Assembly: GCA_021805485.1 (NCBI GenBank)
Contig: JAJZFF010000480.1
Coordinates: forward strand, 1-11,074
From: Pseudomonadota bacterium
GTDB taxonomy: Bacteria; Pseudomonadota; Alphaproteobacteria; Acetobacterales; Acetobacteraceae
Direction of reading: 5' to 3'
Length of the DNA stretch: 11,074 bases
Shown here: positions 7,543 through 11,074 of the stretch, in pieces
Position numbering within the stretch: position 1 is the stretch's first letter
Layout of the letters: the number at the start of each line of letters is the position of its first letter
Program-made: the position numbers and the translations under genes
The notes under the pieces: generated by a model
What the model was told of the DNA's origin: nothing
Seen by the model: the letters and a program-made list of their open reading frames with translations, nothing else
Database searches by the model: none

Positions 7543-8661
7543 TCAGTCCGCCGGCGGCTTGATGCCGAGCGCCGTCAGCATCGCCTGGCGCACGCCGGCG
7601 TCGGCCAGAATATCCTCGATCAGTTCCGGCCAGGTGAGCCGCGCACGGCGGATCGCCTCATCGAGGGTCAGCGCAATCGGCGATTGCGGTTCGGTGCGGC
7701 GGAAGAATTCGGCGATCTCGCCAAGCTGGCGCAGCGCATCCTCACGCGTATAGGGCTTCTTCGCGGCCTGCGCCGGCGCCGGGCCGTCAACGGCGACGGC
7801 ATCCTCGGCGGCTCCGGCCGCCTCCGCTCCGGCGGCTGCGTCAGCGTTCTCCGCCGCGCCGCCGGGCGCGGCCAGCGCGCCGGGCGCATATCGTTGTGAA
7901 ATGGCGATGATCTGCTCGAGCACCTCCCGTACCCGCGAGGTCGGCGGTGCGTCATACCCAGCCACCTCATCGAAGGCCGCCCCCATCGCCTGCCAGGCCT
8001 CGAGTGCTGCCGCCGCGCCGCGCGCGAGCGCGGTGAAATGGCCCGTACCCGCCACCCGCGCCTGTGTCTCCAGCTGTGCGAAGGCCGGCACGCCAGCGGC
8101 GATCCGCGCCGCCTTGCGTTTCTCGTCGCCAAGCCCTGCCGTCTCCTCCGCCTGGAGATACAAGAAGACGGGCACCGGCGACCCGTCGGCGGCGTTGAAC
8201 AGCGTCAGCTTGCGCAGCGGCTGGATCAGCGTGCCATCGCTTCCCGTCCCGTTCAGGCCGGCCACGGGCGCGACGCGCGTTTCCATGCCGTCCTCGTCGG
8301 GCAACGGGTAAAGCGCCTCCCAGAACCCATGGACAAGGCCCGCCATCAGCCGAGCCCCCTCGGCAAGACCGGCAAGCCCGTTCTCGCGCACCATCGCCTC
8401 GGTCATCCAGGCGGCAACCTCCAGGTCGTGCGACTTGCCGAGCGCGGTTTGCGCCAGTTGCAGCACGCTGCGCCAATGCTGTCCCGCGTCGGCCTCGAGC
8501 GTCGGATCCGAATCCGCCGCGCGCTCGGCGGCGCGCGCGTCCGAGCGCGCATCGCGCAAGCGATAGTAAATCGAGCCCGCGGTGTAGTCGGCACGCAAGT
8601 CCTGCCCGACCGGCGAATCCCCTTCAATCGGGGCAAGCAAGGCATCGATGTCGAGAATCAT
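7543..8661 (-). CDS. tssA: TssA, ImpA_N-domain T6SS assembly/cap protein
   Basis: TssA recruits baseplate parts and primes or caps sheath and tube growth in the cytoplasm. The 372-aa product starts with the ImpA_N hallmark LLAPIEGDSPVGQDLRADY (about residues 8-26). It is followed by WRSVLQLAQTALGKSHDLEVA and AWMTEAMVRENGLAGLAEG, then HGFWEALYPLPDEDG. The C-terminal domain is residues 304-372, with YTREDALRQLGEIAEFFRRT, then EPQSP and WPELIEDIL. This short C-terminal type resembles the shorter, P. aeruginosa TssA1-like class more than the long TssA with a C-terminal VasJ domain. A low-complexity Ala/Gly/Pro linker (259-303) joins the two parts. I chose ATG 8661-8659, with GGAG (complement of 8672-8675) 10 nt upstream; a TTG at 8685-8683 would add eight unconserved residues. 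The gene converges on tssC2 with only 21 nt between and is divergent from tssH. Confidence 0.94.
   Translation of the reverse strand: MILDIDALLAPIEGDSPVGQDLRADYTAGSIYYRLRDARSDARAAERAADSDPTLEADAGQHWRSVLQLAQTALGKSHDLEVAAWMTEAMVRENGLAGLAEGARLMAGLVHGFWEALYPLPDEDGMETRVAPVAGLNGTGSDGTLIQPLRKLTLFNAADGSPVPVFLYLQAEETAGLGDEKRKAARIAAGVPAFAQLETQARVAGTGHFTALARGAAAALEAWQAMGAAFDEVAGYDAPPTSRVREVLEQIIAISQRYAPGALAAPGGAAENADAAAGAEAAGAAEDAVAVDGPAPAQAAKKPYTREDALRQLGEIAEFFRRTEPQSPIALTLDEAIRRARLTWPELIEDILADAGVRQAMLTALGIKPPAD
7753..7887 (-). other. Ala/Gly/Pro-rich low-complexity linker within tssA
   Basis: Residues 259-303 of TssA consist largely of Ala and Gly with scattered Glu, Asp and Pro. They join the helical N-terminal/middle part to the conserved C-terminal domain. 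Such segments are usually disordered flexible tethers; no other motif is visible. Confidence 0.75.
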
Positions 8662-8679
8662 GACCGCGGGGCTCCACTG

Positions 8680-8691
8680 TGACAAAGGTCA
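8680..8691. repeat. Small palindrome TGAC-N4-GTCA upstream of tssA
   Basis: Exact 4-bp arms (8680-8683 and 8688-8691) flank AAAG. The element lies just upstream of the tssA ribosome site, at the place where a leftward -10 or start site would fall, so it could be an operator for tssA. Arms this short can arise by chance. Confidence 0.25.
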
Positions 8692-8721
8692 TACAATCGA
8701 TGACATGCACCCTTACCCAAC

Positions 8722-8750
8722 TGGACACAACAGCGGATACACCATACGAT
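8722..8750 (+). promoter_or_regulatory. Candidate tssH promoter
   Basis: TGGACA (8722-8727, five of six -35 bases) and TACGAT (8745-8750, four of six -10 bases) are separated by the ideal 17 nt. A start near 8757 would leave a leader of about 58 nt before the tssH ATG at 8815. Identified by eye; no transcript evidence. Confidence 0.35.
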
Positions 8751-8814
8751 TGGGAAATATTCGATTATATTCACAAACAACGGCCTGCCGTGCCGAACAA
8801 TGCCGGGGAGCGTC

Positions 8815-11074
8815 ATGGCTGCTATCGATCTCAAATCTCTGATCGCCCGCCTCGACGACCACTGCCGCCGCAGCCTCGAGGCCGCAGCCGGCCTAACGCT
8901 GTCGCGAAGCCATTACAACGTCGAAATCGAACATTGGCTGCTCAAGCTCGCCGATGGCACCGACACCGACATTCCGCTTATTCTTCGACATTACGAGATC
9001 GATATCGGTCGTTTCTTGATCGATCTCAACCGCGCGCTCGACCGGATGAAGACCGGCAACGCCCGCGCCCCGGCCCTGTCACCGGAAGTCGTCGAGCTCG
9101 CGAAACAGGCCTGGCTGCTGGCATCGGTCGAACACGGGCTGAGCCGCACGCGCTCGGGTCACCTGCTTTGGGCCCTGCTGGCCGACGAGACCCTGGCCCG
9201 CCACGCCCGCGAGGCCTCCAGCCATTTCGCAAAAATCCAGCCGGACGCACTGAAGCGCGACTTCAACGCCATCACCGCCAATTCCATCGAGGCGCAGACC
9301 GCGACCCGCGCGACCGATGGCGCGCCGGCTGCGGGCGGCACCGATGACGGCACGCCCCGTCCCGGCGGCTCGGCGGCGCTGGACCAGTTCACCGAAGATC
9401 TGACCGCCCGCGCGCGCGCCGGCCGGATCGACCCGATCCTCGGCCGCGACTTCGAAATCCGCCAGGCGATCGACATCCTCACCCGCCGCCGGCAGAACAA
9501 CCCGATCTTCACCGGCGAGGCAGGTGTGGGCAAGACCGCGGTGGTCGAGGGCATCGCGCTGAAGATCGCCCAGGGCGACGTGCCGGAGGCGCTGAAGAAC
9601 GTCACGCTGCGCACGCTCGACATGGCGCTGCTCCAGGCCGGGGCGGGCATGAAGGGCGAGTTCGAGAACCGGCTGAAATCGGTGATCGACGAGGTGAAGG
9701 CCTCGCCGAAGCCGATCATCCTGTTCATCGACGAGGCGCACACGCTGATCGGCGCCGGCGGCCAGGCCGGCCAGAACGACGCGGCGAACCTGCTCAAGCC
9801 CGCCCTCGCCCGCGGCGAGCTGCGCACCATCGCGGCGACGACCTGGGCCGAATACAAGAAATATTTCGAGCGCGACGCCGCCCTGACCCGCCGCTTCCAG
9901 GTGGTCAAGGTCGAGGAGCCGTCCGAGGCGATGGCCACCGCGATGATCCGCGGCCTCGTCGGCACGCTCGAGAAGCACCACAAGGTCCGCATCCTCGACG
10001 AGGCGGTGAGCGAGGCCGTCAGGCTGTCGGCGCGTTATATTCCCTCACGCCAGCTGCCGGACAAGGCGATCTCGCTGATCGACACGGCCTGCGCCCGCGT
10101 TGGCATGAGCCAGGCGACCGAACCCGCCCCGATCGAGGATCGCCGCCGCCGGATCGACCTGATCGACACCGAAACCGGCATCCTCCGCCGTGAGATGGCC
10201 AGCGGCGGCGATCACGCCGCCCGCGAGGCCGAACTGATCGAGGAGCGTGCGCGGCTGGTCGCCGAACTCGCCGAGCTCGAGGCCCGCTTCGCGACCGAGA
10301 AGCAGCTCGCCGGCGAGATTGCCGAGCTGCGCACCCGGCTGGAAGACGACGCGAACGCGGAGGACAAGGACGCGCTGCGCGCCAGCCTCGCCGAAAAGAC
10401 CGCGGCGCTGAAGGCCTCGCAGGGCGAGAACCCGCTGATCTTCCCGGTGGTCGACGGCCAGGCCGTCGCCGAGATCGTCGAGAGCTGGACCGGCATTCCC
10501 GCCGGGCGCATGCAGTCCGACGAGATCAACACGGTGCTGAAGCTGAAGGAGGCGATGGAGCAGCGCATCGTCGGCCAGCCCCACGCTCTCGAGGCGGTCG
10601 CCCAGGCGATCCGCACCTCGCGCGCGAAACTCACCGACCCGCGGAAGCCGATCGGCGTGTTCATGATGGTCGGCACCTCCGGCACCGGCAAGACCGAAAC
10701 GGCGCTCACCCTCGCCAACCTGCTCTATGGCGGCGAGCAGAACATGACCACCATCAACATGACAGAGTTCAAGGAAGAGCATAAGGTCAGCCTGCTGATG
10801 GGCAGCCCGCCCGGCTATGTCGGCTATGGCGAGGGCGGTGTGCTGACCGAGGCGGTGCGCCGGCGCCCCTATTCGGTGGTGCTGCTCGACGAGATGGAAA
10901 AGGCCCATCCCGGCGTGCAGGACGTCTTCTTCCAGGTGTTCGACAAAGGCAACATGAAGGACGGCGAAGGCCGCGACATCGACTTCAAGAACACCATCAT
11001 CATCATGACGTCGAATGCCGGCACCGACCTGATCGAGAAGCTCTTCGCCGATCCCGAAACCGCGCCGGACGCCG
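8815..11074 (+). CDS. tssH: TssH/ClpV, AAA+ sheath-disassembly ATPase (C-terminus beyond the window)
   Basis: ClpV is the hexameric AAA+ unfoldase that extracts TssC from contracted sheaths so subunits can be reused. About 753 residues are visible of a protein usually near 870-900. The Clp N domain carries the ClpV-specific opening RSLEAAAGLTLSRSHYNVEIE near residues 19-39. The first ATPase module has Walker A GEAGVGKT (234-241) and Walker B ILFIDEAH (302-309). A charged coiled-coil middle segment runs from about 443 to 530. The second module has Walker A GTSGTGKT (620-627), the GSPPGYVGYGEGG loop, and Walker B VVLLDEMEKAH (D692, E693). Both ATPase sites look intact. ATG 8815 is chosen because GGGGAG (8803-8808) precedes it by 6 nt; an in-frame ATG at 8800 lies upstream of that site. 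The gene stands apart from the sheath operon, with its own upstream region. Confidence 0.97.
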   Translation, partial: MAAIDLKSLIARLDDHCRRSLEAAAGLTLSRSHYNVEIEHWLLKLADGTDTDIPLILRHYEIDIGRFLIDLNRALDRMKTGNARAPALSPEVVELAKQAWLLASVEHGLSRTRSGHLLWALLADETLARHAREASSHFAKIQPDALKRDFNAITANSIEAQTATRATDGAPAAGGTDDGTPRPGGSAALDQFTEDLTARARAGRIDPILGRDFEIRQAIDILTRRRQNNPIFTGEAGVGKTAVVEGIALKIAQGDVPEALKNVTLRTLDMALLQAGAGMKGEFENRLKSVIDEVKASPKPIILFIDEAHTLIGAGGQAGQNDAANLLKPALARGELRTIAATTWAEYKKYFERDAALTRRFQVVKVEEPSEAMATAMIRGLVGTLEKHHKVRILDEAVSEAVRLSARYIPSRQLPDKAISLIDTACARVGMSQATEPAPIEDRRRRIDLIDTETGILRREMASGGDHAAREAELIEERARLVAELAELEARFATEKQLAGEIAELRTRLEDDANAEDKDALRASLAEKTAALKASQGENPLIFPVVDGQAVAEIVESWTGIPAGRMQSDEINTVLKLKEAMEQRIVGQPHALEAVAQAIRTSRAKLTDPRKPIGVFMMVGTSGTGKTETALTLANLLYGGEQNMTTINMTEFKEEHKVSLLMGSPPGYVGYGEGGVLTEAVRRRPYSVVLLDEMEKAHPGVQDVFFQVFDKGNMKDGEGRDIDFKNTIIIMTSNAGTDLIEKLFADPETAPDA

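Larger units (their letters stand above)
8662..8814. promoter_or_regulatory. Divergent control region between tssA and tssH
   Basis: This 153-nt non-coding stretch lies between two genes transcribed away from each other and is AT-rich around 8751-8780. It contains a sigma70-like candidate for tssH and the palindrome TGAC-AAAG-GTCA (8680-8691). It also has two ATATTC direct repeats exactly 10 bp apart (8757-8762, 8767-8772) and a small hairpin ACGGC-CT-GCCGT (8780-8791) before the tssH ribosome site. The only leftward promoter candidate for tssA, TTGGGT-18-TTGTAT on the minus strand, is poor. Confidence 0.6.

Noticed and set aside
7519..7545. Possible bidirectional terminator between tssC2 and tssA
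   Set aside because: The gap is GC-rich, but no stem of useful length followed by a T-run can be drawn on either strand.
8662..8685. TssA start at the TTG eight codons upstream
   Set aside because: TTG is a rare start, no ribosome site precedes it, and the added residues do not resemble the ImpA_N opening; ATG 8661 fits better.
9079..10908. Minus-strand open frames of about 280-300 aa opposite tssH
   Set aside because: Antisense to intact ATPase motifs; compositionally biased translations without domain features.

Overview
This window is the middle of a type VI secretion system (T6SS) gene cluster from a GC-rich proteobacterium. Two neighbouring sheath large-subunit genes (tssC and a tssC paralogue) plus a tagJ/impE gene recall the imp clusters of Rhizobium and Agrobacterium. 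An alphaproteobacterium is therefore the best guess, but genus and even order cannot be fixed from the sequence. I see no transposase, integrase, tRNA, rRNA or CRISPR array.

Layout. Positions 1-3676 hold a leftward operon, read from right to left as tagJ, tssE, tssF and tssG (tssG runs off the left edge). Its genes overlap by 1, 8 and 4 nt, so they are very probably translationally coupled. Positions 3677-4003 are a 327-nt, comparatively AT-rich divergent control region with promoter-like elements for both directions and small inverted repeats. Positions 4004-7521 hold a rightward operon tssB, tssC, tssC2. After only 21 nt comes the convergent tssA (7543-8661, minus strand). Positions 8662-8814 are a second divergent control region, followed by rightward tssH/clpV (8815 to the right edge, incomplete).

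How the genes work together. TssB and TssC form the contractile sheath. TssE, TssF and TssG are baseplate parts on which the sheath and the inner Hcp tube assemble. TssA primes and caps the growing sheath and tube. TssH/ClpV is the AAA+ unfoldase that disassembles the contracted sheath. TagJ is an accessory protein known to bind TssB. The membrane-complex genes (tssJ, tssL, tssM), tssK, hcp, vgrG and any effector/immunity genes are not in this window and presumably lie outside it.

The cluster itself is a recognisable T6SS and not a new system. The most interesting item is the second TssC-like protein. It is full length (497 aa, the same as TssC) and keeps the core sheath motifs. It lacks the N-terminal helix that in canonical TssC is recognised by ClpV, and it is strongly lysine-poor (5 lysines against 29). 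This points to a specialised rather than redundant sheath component.
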